A stretch of 64,000 nt of DNA from Dyadobacter sp. NIV53 (GTDB taxonomy: Bacteria > Bacteroidota > Bacteroidia > Cytophagales > Spirosomataceae), in the NCBI RefSeq assembly GCF_019711195.1, contig NZ_CP081299.1, positions 2,170,001-2,234,000 of the forward strand. Reading direction: 5' to 3'. The translations under genes were made by a program, and so were the position numbers. The notes beneath the pieces are model-generated. The model was not told the DNA's origin and searched no databases. It saw only the letters and a list, made by a program, of their open reading frames with translations. Within the stretch, counting starts at the first letter, position 1. Each line of letters opens with the position of its first letter. This document shows, piece by piece, positions 46,401 through 55,179 of this stretch.

Positions 46401-46536
46401 TCACCACATTGACAGCAATATTGGGAAGCAGTTTGTAATTCAAAAGGAAGTAACTCTGTACACCAAAAAGAATGAGCACAGTAAATATTACGACGATTAA
46501 TAGTGGCCGTTTGACGGCTATTTCTGATACTGACAT
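43408..46536 (-). CDS. RND-family efflux pump, inner-membrane permease (HAE1-like)
   Basis: A 1042-residue permease of the AcrB/MexB type: 12 membrane helices and two large periplasmic loops after helices 1 and 7. Helix 4 has the paired aspartates needed for proton relay (GILVDDSIVVLENIYRH), and the N-terminus SEIAVKRPLLIVVIFTVLIL is standard. It probably exports hydrophobic drugs, dyes or metabolites; HAE1-like periplasmic regions favour organic compounds over metals. It is the last gene of a tolC-like/adaptor/permease operon, 10 bases after the adaptor, and is followed by a strong terminator. Confidence 0.95.
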   Translation of the reverse strand: MSVSEIAVKRPLLIVVIFTVLILFGVQSYFLLNYKLLPNIAVNVVSVSTIYPGAGAAEVESTVTKKLEDAFASIEGLDQITSTSQEGVSQITVTLKASADVDKAERDIQRKADQAQNELPDGIDKPLVNKISLEETPVIQAGVTSKLSPRELYDLMDLQVRPLLQNLQGVGQVNIIGGDERQIQVNIDQARLKGYNLSIDQITQAVAKGNQSFPAGQIETKNQQFSIRYDANVTSLNQIRKLIVAKDMRGGTIYLENVAEVVDATAKTTAISHVNGIPSIGVQLIKQTDANAVDVSRLVKEEFLKLESQYKSENVKFQVTNDQSTYTLASAHAVMEDLVLAIIIVGLVMLAFLHSVRSSMFVLIALPCSIIPTFIAMYFLGFSLNLMTLMALSLVVGILVDDSIVVLENIYRHLEMGKDRMTAALEGRSEIGFTALAITLVDVVVFLPLSLSGGIIGMILREFALVVVISTLMSLFVSFTVTPLLASRFGKVEVMDPKTLWGKINLGFESLINQLIAGYAYLLEIVLHKKRYLLSGVIVLIVGSLMLVGKGFIGATFMPSGDQGELVIKLELDPSASIYQTNMATQQVEELIMKKPEVVNVFSSVGFVSGSVSGASNNGNLADITVSLVDKKERNFTPAEFGLRMQKEISAVIPGVKVTTAATSITGQSAAPIQVAVKGVNLENVRKVANQYKETIASIAGTQFVELSVKNQKQEVEVKLNREKMTLLGLDASQVGAALQNAFSGNDQSKFKQSGNEYDIKIGLDQYNRSNISNVKNLSFTNTDGQSFVLSQFAEVGDGLGESVLQRNNRLSAITVNAYVVGRPVGSVSDEIAAKAAKIELPEGVTIEYLGDTKNQGDAFGSLALALITAVLLVYLIMVALYESLIYPFVVLFSIPVALIGAFLALALSMETLNVFSIIGVIMLLGLVSKNAILIVDFTNELKAKGHSAHDALIEAGKERLRPILMTTLAMILGMLPIALASGAGSEIKNGMAWVIIGGLTSSMILTLFVVPSMYLIIERLVVRFGKKEKPQTTEALVVYEG

Positions 46537-46546
46537 GTGTTTCTTG

Positions 46547-47608
46547 TTATTTGGCTAAACTAACTTCCGTTCCGTTTTTCAGGTTGATCTGTCCGGAGGT
46601 AACTACGCGGTCGCCCGATTTCAAACCACCGATGATCTCAATCAGACTGCCCATTTCCCTGCCCGGCTGAACCGGCGTTAACACCACCTTATTATCTTGT
46701 CCGACTAAATATACAGATGCATTTTTCACACTTTCTGTTAGCGCCTCACGCGGAATAACCAGCACATTCTGTTTTGATTTTTGTGAAAAATCCGCATACA
46801 CAAATGTCCCGGAACGAAGCGTTGTTTTTTGTGTATTTTCAATCATGATCTCAGCCATATAATTGTGTGTAACGTCGGCCTGCGGACTGATAAAACTTAC
46901 TTTACCAGGAAAAACCACATCAGGATAAACGTCGGTTGTAATTTTAACAGATTGTCCCTGTTTGATCTGATACACCTCCGCTTCCGTCAGATTCACTTGT
47001 ACTTTGGTACGCGAAAGATTGATGATCGTCGCAATTTCTGAACCTACGTTCGCGAATACACCCTGTTCCATATTTTTGGCTGAAATGATACCGCTTGTGG
47101 GTGCTTTTACAGAAGCGTCTCCCATTTGTTTTTTGATCTGGTCTGCCTGAACCTGCGCATCGTTGACATTCTGACGGATGTCATTCACCTTTTCACGTGT
47201 AGTCGCTTTTCCTTCCAGAAGCTCCGTATAAGTTTGCAGGTCCGCTTTTAATTTGGAAAGATTGCTTTCCGCTTTCTGAAGGTCGAGCTGTTGTGTTCTG
47301 TTATCCATAATGGCCAGAACCTGTCCCTGATGTACCTGATCGCCCAATTCAAAACGTACAGTTTGCAGGATTCCGCTGCTCGTCGTGATCACTTTCGATT
47401 CCTTAAACGGTGCCAGGTTTCCGGTTTTTACAATGCTCAGTTCCAAAAGCTGCTCTTTGGCGGTTGCATATTTAACCGGAATAATTACAGCCACCTTTTT
47501 CTCTGGTGTATTGGCTGCATCGAGTTGCTTTTTGTTGGCAGTAAGCTTAAAAGCGATCAGTGCAATCACGACAACAAGCGCTATGGAAATGATGTATTTA
47601 CGTTTCAT
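46547..47608 (-). CDS. RND efflux periplasmic adaptor (membrane fusion protein)
   Basis: This encodes 353 residues. A single N-terminal membrane anchor (IISIALVVVIALIAF, no lipobox Cys) is followed by a barrel-sandwich/lipoyl half (SSGILQTVRFELGDQVHQGQ), a helical hairpin (about 105-165), the second lipoyl half (ASVKAPTSGIISAKNMEQG), a beta-barrel and a membrane-proximal domain (LVIPREALTESVKNASVYLV). It bridges the permease and the outer-membrane channel. The gene is 7 bases from the channel gene and 10 from the permease, indicating one transcript. Confidence 0.95.
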   Translation of the reverse strand: MKRKYIISIALVVVIALIAFKLTANKKQLDAANTPEKKVAVIIPVKYATAKEQLLELSIVKTGNLAPFKESKVITTSSGILQTVRFELGDQVHQGQVLAIMDNRTQQLDLQKAESNLSKLKADLQTYTELLEGKATTREKVNDIRQNVNDAQVQADQIKKQMGDASVKAPTSGIISAKNMEQGVFANVGSEIATIINLSRTKVQVNLTEAEVYQIKQGQSVKITTDVYPDVVFPGKVSFISPQADVTHNYMAEIMIENTQKTTLRSGTFVYADFSQKSKQNVLVIPREALTESVKNASVYLVGQDNKVVLTPVQPGREMGSLIEIIGGLKSGDRVVTSGQINLKNGTEVSLAK

Positions 47609-47615
47609 GATGGTG

Positions 47616-48956
47616 TTATAATGAGGTATGGAAAGTTTTCAAAGTGCCGTTCGCCTTTTCCAGGTCGATTTTGGCTATGAGAAAATTATAGAGAGAATTA
47701 AGGTAATTGCTTTGCGCTTCTTTGAGCGAATACTGCGAATTCAGCCAGTCCGTCAGGTCGGTCACACCTTTCTGGTATTGCAGGTCCGTACTTTTGAAAA
47801 CCGATTCCGCCAGGCCGATATTTCTTTTGTCAATTTCCAGGCTGCTCTGCGCTTTGATGAGTTTGGTTCGTGCATTGTCATATTCAAGATGGAAGTTTTC
47901 CTGATCAATTTTCAGGTTTTCACGCGCATTCACCTGTTTGATCCTGGCCTGGTTATACTGCGAATTGCGTTTGAAACCATCAAAAACCGGAATGGCAAGT
48001 TTTATTCCAACGGCTGAATAATCACTGAAACCCGAAATCGACTGGCCCAGTTTATCACCAAATCCAATGTAGCCGTATCTTGCATAAGCCGTCAGTTTAG
48101 GCATCGCAGTAGCACGTATTCTTGCCTGATCAATGTCAAGCAACGCAATATTGACCTCGGCTAATTTATAATCCAGGCGGTTGGAAGCGTTGAAAGCGGC
48201 AAAATCGAGGAAGGTTATTTGTGTCTGATCAGCCGCAGGTTCATCCAGCACAAAATCCTGGATTTGCAGGCTATCGCTCAACGCATAACCCATTGCGTTT
48301 TTCAGCTGGTTTTGCGAGAGTTCCAGATCGCTTTCGGCTGCCAGTATCTGGGAGCTTGTATTGTTGTAATTCACCTGGATTTTGTTCACATCCGATTCCA
48401 TCGCAACACCTTTTTCAAGTTGCAGTTTGGAAATAGTAAGCTGCTGCTGATAGGTTTCGCGGTTGGATTGAAGCAAAGCAAGTTGCTGGCGATAGACAAA
48501 TATCTGGTAATAAGCATTGCTGATATTATAGATAATCGTCTCATCATTTTGCTCGCCGCTCAACTTGGCCTGCTGCTGTGCGATCTTGTTGGCTTTCAGG
48601 CCGGTGATCAGCGACTGATCAAAAATGGTCTGATCCACCTGTGCAACTACATTGCTGTTGAATTTTTTGGTAAATGCCACCTTAAGATCTGTGGGGCCAA
48701 AAACCCCGGCAGGGATAACCGACTGCTGTACGATAAGGTTATCATCAATAGTTCCGTTGACGTTAACTACCGGCAGATAAGCTGATAACGCTTCCTTAGA
48801 TTTAAACCGGGCAGCATCCTGATCATTGCGATAAACAACCGTGCTGCGGTGGTGTTTCAGACCGTAATCTATGCATTCCCTTAAACTCAGATGCTCCTGT
48901 GCCCGTGCTGAAACGGAAAGAGCAGTAAATAATATGATGACGAGATACTTTTTCAT
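47616..48956 (-). CDS. TolC-family outer-membrane efflux channel
   Basis: The start at 48956 (446 residues) gives the signal peptide MKKYLVIILFTALSVSARAQ; an in-frame extension of 42 bases upstream looks non-coding. Two repeats of long helical coiled-coil segments with short strands are visible (for example NISNAYYQIFVYRQQLALLQ and YDNARTKLIKAQSSLEIDKR), as in TolC/OEP trimers. It is the first gene of the efflux operon. The upstream region carries an inverted copy of a motif also found ahead of the divergent barrel gene. Confidence 0.93.
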   Translation of the reverse strand: MKKYLVIILFTALSVSARAQEHLSLRECIDYGLKHHRSTVVYRNDQDAARFKSKEALSAYLPVVNVNGTIDDNLIVQQSVIPAGVFGPTDLKVAFTKKFNSNVVAQVDQTIFDQSLITGLKANKIAQQQAKLSGEQNDETIIYNISNAYYQIFVYRQQLALLQSNRETYQQQLTISKLQLEKGVAMESDVNKIQVNYNNTSSQILAAESDLELSQNQLKNAMGYALSDSLQIQDFVLDEPAADQTQITFLDFAAFNASNRLDYKLAEVNIALLDIDQARIRATAMPKLTAYARYGYIGFGDKLGQSISGFSDYSAVGIKLAIPVFDGFKRNSQYNQARIKQVNARENLKIDQENFHLEYDNARTKLIKAQSSLEIDKRNIGLAESVFKSTDLQYQKGVTDLTDWLNSQYSLKEAQSNYLNSLYNFLIAKIDLEKANGTLKTFHTSL

Positions 48957-49358
48957 TTGGCTTAAATTGGCACAAGCTGTGCATGTTCGATAGGCCAAAA
49001 TTGGGTATCTGAGGCAGGTAATCTGAGCAGTTTGAGACTGAAACGGACAAAATCAGATGTGAGCAGACGGCGGTATTGTTATTATCATATTTTTTTCAAA
49101 TATATTTTAATACGATAATTCTTAAAAGCTTGCCAGGAAGCTAGTTAGAGAAATGATAGAGGGAGAAAAGCGGCCATTTCCGACATATTTTAACATCCTT
49201 TTCAAGCCGTGATTTGTCCGCTTCAGATAGAAAGTATTAAGACCAGCCATTTATGTGACCGACATTTGACTTACGGAACCAACAACTGCATATTATGAAA
49301 ATCCTTAATAGAGACACTAGTTGGGTTCTTGTGATTGTTCAATTAAAATTAAAAACTT
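48957..49358. promoter_or_regulatory. Divergent intergenic region with inverted TTTGTCCGyTTCAG boxes
   Basis: About 400 bases with no gene. Two matching 14-base boxes face each other: 49038-49051 (minus strand TTTGTCCGTTTCAG) and 49213-49226 (plus strand TTTGTCCGCTTCAG), 13 of 14 the same. One precedes the efflux operon and the other the barrel gene, suggesting a shared regulator. Confidence 0.45.
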
Positions 49359-49934
49359 ATGAAAAAGTTAACCATTCTTTCCCTGATGCTGCTTGCCAGC
49401 ACAATTTCATTTTCCCAGTCTTTCAGCTTCGGCCCGAAAGCAGGTATTAACATCAGCAACTATACAGGTGGAAATATTGATTCCAAAGCCCTTGTAGGTT
49501 ACCATATTGGTGGTATGCTGAACTACGGTTTTGGCAATGTTTTTTCTATTCAGCCTGAAGTTTTATTCTCGACACAAGGAGCAAAAGTGAATAATGGTGG
49601 TGAAAAGAATGATTTCAAGATCAGCTATGTGACTGTACCTGTTATGTTAAAATTGAAAGCAAGCGGCGGATTTTATTTTGAAGCCGGTCCTCAGATAGGT
49701 TTCAGGACATCATCGGATATCCCGGACCAAACGATCAATAATTTTGCCAAAGGACTTGACCTTTCACTTGGAGCCGGAATAGGATTTCAGTCGAAAATGG
49801 GGCTTGGTATTGGTGCACGTTATATTGCCGGACTGTCAAAAGTGGGTAATTTTTCAGGAAGCAATATTGATCCCGACTTTAAGAACAGTGTAATACAGGC
49901 AAGTGTTTTCTGGGCTATCCCGATCATTAAATAG
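49359..49934 (+). CDS. Small outer-membrane beta-barrel (porin-family, OmpA/PorT-like) protein
   Basis: This encodes 191 residues with a signal peptide (1-20, ending SFSQ). The mature part starts SFSFGPKAGINISNYTGG and has about eight amphipathic strands (YGFGNVFSIQPEVLFST, GLGIGARYIAGLSKV) of the outer-membrane barrel family PF13568. Its specific role is unknown; in Bacteroidota such proteins are abundant and often stress-regulated. It is divergent from the efflux operon and shares its upstream motif. A hairpin follows. Confidence 0.85.
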   Translation: MKKLTILSLMLLASTISFSQSFSFGPKAGINISNYTGGNIDSKALVGYHIGGMLNYGFGNVFSIQPEVLFSTQGAKVNNGGEKNDFKISYVTVPVMLKLKASGGFYFEAGPQIGFRTSSDIPDQTINNFAKGLDLSLGAGIGFQSKMGLGIGARYIAGLSKVGNFSGSNIDPDFKNSVIQASVFWAIPIIK

Positions 49935-49949
49935 TAACAACCAGCTTTA

Positions 49950-49988
49950 CAATGGCCTTATTACCGGTTTTGGTTAATAAGGCCATTG
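49950..49988. terminator. Hairpin terminator after the barrel gene
   Basis: CAATGGCCTTATTA (49950-49963) and TAATAAGGCCATTG (49975-49988) form a perfect 14-bp stem with an 11-base loop, 15 bases after the stop. The trailing T-run is weak. Confidence 0.75.
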
Positions 49989-50063
49989 CTGTTATAAATT
50001 CATCAAAAATCTGGTAGCACACTGTGCTTTTCAAATATATTTTCCGATCTGTTCAGGGCGTGT

Positions 50064-50405
50064 TTAGATGACGAAAGCTGTTAATTCAACCAGTTCCTCT
50101 CCGCGGAAGCGCCAGATGTCGCAGTACGCGTTACGGGTCTCCTTCCCTTCCTTATCCGTTACGGTTACATCACCCGTTGCGGTCAGAAAGTCCCCCTCCG
50201 AAATCAGGATAGTAACGGTAACTTTTGGCGGTTTAATATATGTTTTTGCCATCCACTGACGAACTGCTTCTTTTCCTTTTAGTACCGTATCTCCCACAAA
50301 TGTCCACTCCGTATCCTCCGAGCAGAGTGATAAAAACCCCTCATAGTTTCCCTCGGAGATTTCAGCGTTGCCTTTTTGTAAGATTATTTTATTTCTGTCT
50401 GACAT
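50064..50405 (-). CDS. NTF2-like / SnoaL-like protein
   Basis: A 113-residue single-domain protein. The text AEISEGNYEGFLSLCSEDTEW, then GKEAVRQWM, then RNAYCDIWRFRGEELVELTA is the cone-shaped NTF2-like fold. Many such proteins are isomerases, hydrolases or small ligand-binding proteins; no function can be assigned. Cytoplasmic, stand-alone gene between the barrel gene and the LytTR system. Confidence 0.85.
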   Translation of the reverse strand: MSDRNKIILQKGNAEISEGNYEGFLSLCSEDTEWTFVGDTVLKGKEAVRQWMAKTYIKPPKVTVTILISEGDFLTATGDVTVTDKEGKETRNAYCDIWRFRGEELVELTAFVI

Positions 50406-50430
50406 AAATTTTTATGCTGTTAGTTGTCAA

Positions 50431-50565
50431 TTATTGAATTAAAATCTGAACATGAAATTCAACGATCAGTTTACCTGAATTCAATTCGGAAACGTTTAAA
50501 ATGCAGTAACATCCCTGCTTCCAGCAATTCACCCAAGACAGCAGGTCAACTTCTTCCTCTTTCAT
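50431..50565 (-). CDS. Possible 44-residue protein overlapping the LytTR stop
   Basis: The ATG at 50565 overlaps the stop of the LytTR frame in ATGA, and AAAAAA lies just upstream. The frame encodes MKEEEVDLLSWVNCWKQGCY and a further 24 mostly hydrophobic residues, with three Cys in the first 21. The overlap favours coupling, but the length is short and no family is recognised, so this may be chance. Confidence 0.25.
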   Translation of the reverse strand: MKEEEVDLLSWVNCWKQGCYCILNVSELNSGKLIVEFHVQILIQ

Positions 50566-51292
50566 TTTTTATCGAGTAACCGGTTATTAACAACACATTC
50601 CAGGACCTGGTCGCGGTAACTCCGGCTTAACGGTATCCGCAGTGACTGGATAAAAATCTCGTTCCCTTCTATCTTGTCTATTTTTCGGATGGAGACCATG
50701 TAAGACTTGTGTACACGCATAAAGGAATCGCTGTTGAAATTCTTTTCCAGGCTTTTAAGGTTGATCAAGGTAGTGTACTTTCCCCTGACAGTGAAAATAT
50801 TGACATAGTTCTGCATGCTTTCCAAATAGAGCACATCCTCAAAAAAATCCTTTCATATTTACTGCCACAGCGTATAAAGAAATACCCCTGGCTAACATCC
50901 TGCTTATCATTCACGGCAGGCTGGCCAGATGTGAGAAAGCGGTGATAGTCTTTTGCTTTATTGACAGCCAGAAAAAAACGCTCAAAGGTGATGGGTTTTA
51001 GCAAATAATCCAGCACGTTCAGCTGGAAGCCCTCCACCGCATAGTTAGGAAAAGCAGTGGTCAAAATGACCATTGGGGGATTTTTAATAATTTTCAAATA
51101 ATCAAGGCCACTCATCTTGGGCATCTGAATATCCAGAAAGATCAGATCCACCGGGCTTGTTTCCAGGAACCGGGCCAGCTGGACCGGATTTTCACAAGTT
51201 CCTGAAAGGCATAAAAAGTCCACTTCCTGAACAAATTCAGTCAGACCTTCTCTGGCCAGCGGTTCATCATCCACAATCACGCAGTTCATCAT
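50562..51292 (-). pseudogene. LytTR-family response regulator, frameshifted
   Basis: A receiver domain (VIVDDEPLAREGLTEFV, phospho-acceptor in LIFLDIQMPKMSG, TTAFPNYAVEGF, DYLLKPITFERF) is followed by GSKYERIF and then an off-frame tail. The LytTR DNA-binding domain (VLYLESMQNYVNIFTVRGKY, then SFMRVHKSYMVSI and IPLSRSYRDQVLE) continues in the next frame to 50562. The two join at the A7 run 50841-50847: one more base would give a continuous IFFEDVLYLES. The intact protein would be about 243 residues. It is paired with the LytS-type kinase 11 bases upstream. If the shift is real, the system has lost its DNA-binding output. Confidence 0.88.
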
Positions 51293-51303
51293 CGTTATGC
51301 CTG

Positions 51304-52431
51304 TTAATAAGTTATTTCTGATACCGGTGTAAGAGCCATTTGCTTCAGGGCTATCTGCAGACGGACTGTGTAAAGTAAATCTGTCTGATTGATCAATAGC
51401 AGATGTTCGCCAGGGTAAATCAGGTCAAGTCTTCTTTTTACATTTTTTAAGCCAATCCCGCCAACGGCCCTGTCTGCTGGTTCCGCTATCGTATTTGTCA
51501 CGGTCATATCCAGTAAATCCCCATCCATTGAAAGCTGGATCCGGATACTGACACCTTCCTGCTGATCCCTGGATACATACTTGAATGCATTTTCTACAAA
51601 AGTCATCAGGATAAAGGGCGCGATAGCCATGTGGTCTGCATAAAATTGTTCGGCTGTGAACTCCACTTTTAATGCTGCACTCTGCCGAAGCTTTTCGAGT
51701 TCGATAAAGTTTTCCAGGTAATTGATCTCTTTGCTCAAAGGGATCTGCTGGTCATTGCATTCATATAACTGGTGGCGCAGCAGGTCTGAAAATTTGACCA
51801 GTGCAGAAGAAGCCATTTGCGGGTTCTTACGGATCAGGATAAATATAGAATTGATACTATTGAACAAGAAATGGGGATTGAACTGGTGTTTAAGGAATTT
51901 AAGCTCCGTTTCCAGCTTCACTTTTTCAAGTTCCTGCTCCCTCCGTTCCTGCTGCATCTGATTTTTTAGTAGTTTGATCGTCATGGCCAGGGTCATACTG
52001 GCGAACGCAGATGGCAGGGCATAGCCAAGAAAATAGTAAAAGCAATTGGACCCGTTCCCATAAAGTTGCTGTAGCGTTTTACCAGTCAGGCCAGAGCTGG
52101 CATAATAACCACAGACAATGAGCAAAGCTGTTGTGATCACTGTGAAGGCCAGGGAAATAAAGTAAACACTGTACCGCTTTGTATGCAGAAACCTCGGGAT
52201 CAGAAAGTAAAGGTTAAGATAAACAGCGAGCGCTTCCAGCACCACGTAAAACCCGTATTTGAGACTGTACGGCAGGAATACAATATTGGCAGCCGCCTTA
52301 AACGGGTTGCCAAAAGCAACACTCAGCCACAGGTAGTGGTACAGACACCAAAAAGGAATGTGATAAAGTTTGTATTTGAAAAACCAATGCTGGTCAGGCC
52401 CTTCATACCATAAATTTTTCATTCTGTTCAA
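51304..52431 (-). CDS. LytS-type sensor histidine kinase (His_kinase family)
   Basis: This encodes 375 residues (a start at Met4 is also possible). Four membrane helices lie in the first ~160 residues, followed by a short coiled coil (QQERREQELEKVKLETELKF) and the His_kinase domain with FLKHQFNPHFLFNSINSIF (phospho-His in NPHFLFN) and an ATPase region (FVENAFKYV, GGIGLKNVKRRL). No extracellular sensor domain is seen, so it senses within the membrane or through a partner. It forms an operon with the LytTR regulator, 11 bases downstream, and is divergent from a TonB-receptor-like gene, its likely target. Confidence 0.93.
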   Translation of the reverse strand: MNRMKNLWYEGPDQHWFFKYKLYHIPFWCLYHYLWLSVAFGNPFKAAANIVFLPYSLKYGFYVVLEALAVYLNLYFLIPRFLHTKRYSVYFISLAFTVITTALLIVCGYYASSGLTGKTLQQLYGNGSNCFYYFLGYALPSAFASMTLAMTIKLLKNQMQQERREQELEKVKLETELKFLKHQFNPHFLFNSINSIFILIRKNPQMASSALVKFSDLLRHQLYECNDQQIPLSKEINYLENFIELEKLRQSAALKVEFTAEQFYADHMAIAPFILMTFVENAFKYVSRDQQEGVSIRIQLSMDGDLLDMTVTNTIAEPADRAVGGIGLKNVKRRLDLIYPGEHLLLINQTDLLYTVRLQIALKQMALTPVSEITY

Positions 52432-52608
52432 TTTTTCATCTCCGCTAAGTTCCGCTTTTTTTCCAATGATTCCGGCTTCTTATTGATGAAAGCTCATGAA
52501 CTATTGATGACCGACATTACAGGCCAGGTCATTGGTAAACTGGCACTTCGTAAATAAAACCCTGCACTTCATCATACAGATTTTAAAACACTTCCCGCTT
52601 CATGTTGC

Positions 52609-52721
52609 TTTGTCCGGTTAACTCAATGAAACGAAGATTATGACAAAGAAAAATGAGCCCGGAGTAAAGCAAACCAGAACAGAGCTGAGAGAATTTTCTG
52701 ACAATTTAAAGGCCGGACAAA
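52609..52721. promoter_or_regulatory. Inverted TTTGTCCGG boxes upstream of the TonB-receptor-like gene
   Basis: TTTGTCCGG is at 52609-52617 and its complement CCGGACAAA at 52713-52721, the second directly before the ATG at 52723. The core is the same as that of the boxes in 48957-49358. It lies in the divergent region with the LytS/LytTR operon. Confidence 0.4.
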
Positions 52722-52722
52722 A

Positions 52723-55179
52723 ATGAAGGCACTCTTATTGACCATTTTTCTTTTGGTGACATGGCAAGTTACATATGGTCAGATTACCGGCAGACTTACG
52801 GATCCATCCGGACAAGCAATACCATATGCTACGATAACACTATTGCAGGCCGCCGACAGTACAATCATTTATGCAACGCTAACCACAGAGAAAGGTGAAT
52901 ACATTCTGGAAGATTTAACCGAAGGCCGGTACTTAGTGCGAATGAGCACTCTGGGCTACCAGACAATTTTTACACCGGTATTTGAACTCGCAAACAACAG
53001 GCTAAATAAGGATCTTGGCATACATGTACTCAGGGAAAGCACTCAGCAGCTTGCTGAAATGGTGGTTCGCTCCGAAAAACCTTTGCTCGAACAACGGGCG
53101 GATGGTACGGTCGTCAACGTGGAAAAAAGCATTATGTCCAAAGGCAGCTCGGTTCTTGAAGTACTGGAAAGGTCCCCCGGCGTTGTGATCGACCATCAGA
53201 ATAATGGTATTTCGTTAAATGGAAAAACCGGTGTAATGGTCATGCTGAATGGCAAATCAGTTCGTATGGCATTAGAACAGGTAGTGACCATGCTGGGAGC
53301 GATGAGTGCGAATGATATATCTAAAATCGAACTGCTTACCAATCCCTCATCGGCTTATGATGCCGAAGGAAGCGCAGGAATAATTAATATCGTAACGAAG
53401 AAAAACAGCCAGCGGGGCACCAATGGGTCCATTTCTTTAACTGGCGGCTATGGTTACGGTGAAAAGGCGACCGGCGGATTAAGCCTGAACCGGCATACCG
53501 GCGAAACAAATATTTATGGCGCTTACACCTACTCGCGAGACAAAGCCTATAGTGATTTCCATGCCATCGGCAGCGAGCAGGAACCATTATTAGGTGGCCA
53601 CGCTTCATCCGATTTCTTAAGTATTTCCAGATCGGTATTAAATAACCACCAGGCAAACTTTGGCATCGACACCCAATTAAAAAAAGGCTTTTTAATTGGT
53701 ACAAATGCCAACTTCAATAGCAGCAATACCTCCATTCAAACCATGAACCGTGGAAAATACAAAATTCAGCCCGATGACTTTTACCAGCTTAATGCGGCAG
53801 TGAACGGAGTTAACAGCTGGCGCAGTTTTGCACCAAACTTTTACGCAGAAAAAGAGCCTAGGAAAGGTGAAAAGATCTTACTGAACCTGGATTACATCAG
53901 TTACCGGAATGCCTATCCAATGGATGCGAAAAGCTCTTTCCTGGATCAAAATGGCAATCAGGCCGGCAGCAATGATACCCTTTTTTCTCCCGTATCAAAA
54001 GGCTTATCCAATACACAGATCGGAATTTGGGCCACGAAACTTGACTACCGTAAACAGGTTGGCGCTATTACCGTTGAGACCGGGCTGAAAGGGGTACAAA
54101 CACGGACTGATAGCAAATCGGCGATTCAGAGTTTTGTTAATAATGAGTATGTAAGCCGGCCTTCTGCGGTCAGCCGCATTGTGATGAAAGAAAGGATCGG
54201 CGCTGCTTATTTTTCTGCAGCAATAAAAGTGGATAGCAGCACTAGCATAGTGGCCGGCCTGCGTTATGAATATTCTTCCACCAGGATGGATAATCCACTG
54301 GACGGAAAGAATATAGCCAACCGCCAGCTTGGTATATGGTTCCCCAGCTTTCTTATGTCCAAAAAGCTGGGCAGCAATGCGGAATTTCTTGTATCCTATT
54401 CCAAAAGGATAAGCAGGCCTTCCTATTCAGATTTGGCATCTTATGTCACCTACAACGGGCCAGGTTCGGTCAATACAGGAAATCCGTTATTGAAGCCGAC
54501 CATTACCAACAATGTTAAACTGTCCTATAATTATCTCAGGTATTCCTTTTCGGCCTTATTGAGCAGGGACGACAGGCCCATAGCCCGAAACCAAATGGTT
54601 TACACCACTGACAAATTGCAAATGGCCGTTTCTCCGCAAAACATGATTTTTCAGAATAACTTTACTTTTCAGCTCAGCCTTCCCTTTACCATATCGAGCT
54701 GGTGGGAAATGAATTATGATGTGAATTCAGGATGGCGAAGCTTTAAACTGGATTATACCCCACAACCTGTAAGTAAAACCTATTTCGCATATAACCTGGT
54801 TACCAGCCAGATCTTTAAACTTCCTGCCCGATTCTCCATTGAAATTTCCGGTTATTACAATTCTGCATTTTATAACGGGTCAAGGAAAGTAGATGGATAT
54901 GGCACAGTGAATGCCGGTATCAAAAAGGAACTAAAAAACAACCACGGTAGCTTCCAGCTCGCAGTTTCGGATCCATTCAGGACAAACGTGATCAGCAGTT
55001 ATTTCGGATCATTGACGCAGGAAGTTTTTGATCTGAGGTCTCATGTTAATTTCCATCCGGAATCAAGCAAATATTTTCTTTTCAAACTTTCCTATTCCAG
55101 GCCCATTGGTAAAACGGCCCCAGAAAAAGCAGGACGAAGTGACAATGCTTCACAGCTGGAAAAGGATCGGTTGAAATAG
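52723..55179 (+). CDS. TonB-dependent receptor-like outer-membrane protein (outer membrane beta-barrel family)
   Basis: An 818-residue protein with a signal peptide (1-19), a CarboxypepD_reg domain (20-105, QITGRLTDPSGQAIPYATIT), a plug (about 120-230, ISLNGKTGVMVMLNGKSVRM, DAEGSAGIINIVTKK) and a barrel with the PF14905 outer-membrane type. Barrels of this type lack the classic C-terminal aromatic signal and end in a polar tail, as here (ASQLEKDRLK). It is often linked to peptide or small-molecule uptake and to two-component control. The LytS/LytTR pair is divergently encoded 291 bases away. Confidence 0.9.
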   Translation: MKALLLTIFLLVTWQVTYGQITGRLTDPSGQAIPYATITLLQAADSTIIYATLTTEKGEYILEDLTEGRYLVRMSTLGYQTIFTPVFELANNRLNKDLGIHVLRESTQQLAEMVVRSEKPLLEQRADGTVVNVEKSIMSKGSSVLEVLERSPGVVIDHQNNGISLNGKTGVMVMLNGKSVRMALEQVVTMLGAMSANDISKIELLTNPSSAYDAEGSAGIINIVTKKNSQRGTNGSISLTGGYGYGEKATGGLSLNRHTGETNIYGAYTYSRDKAYSDFHAIGSEQEPLLGGHASSDFLSISRSVLNNHQANFGIDTQLKKGFLIGTNANFNSSNTSIQTMNRGKYKIQPDDFYQLNAAVNGVNSWRSFAPNFYAEKEPRKGEKILLNLDYISYRNAYPMDAKSSFLDQNGNQAGSNDTLFSPVSKGLSNTQIGIWATKLDYRKQVGAITVETGLKGVQTRTDSKSAIQSFVNNEYVSRPSAVSRIVMKERIGAAYFSAAIKVDSSTSIVAGLRYEYSSTRMDNPLDGKNIANRQLGIWFPSFLMSKKLGSNAEFLVSYSKRISRPSYSDLASYVTYNGPGSVNTGNPLLKPTITNNVKLSYNYLRYSFSALLSRDDRPIARNQMVYTTDKLQMAVSPQNMIFQNNFTFQLSLPFTISSWWEMNYDVNSGWRSFKLDYTPQPVSKTYFAYNLVTSQIFKLPARFSIEISGYYNSAFYNGSRKVDGYGTVNAGIKKELKNNHGSFQLAVSDPFRTNVISSYFGSLTQEVFDLRSHVNFHPESSKYFLFKLSYSRPIGKTAPEKAGRSDNASQLEKDRLK

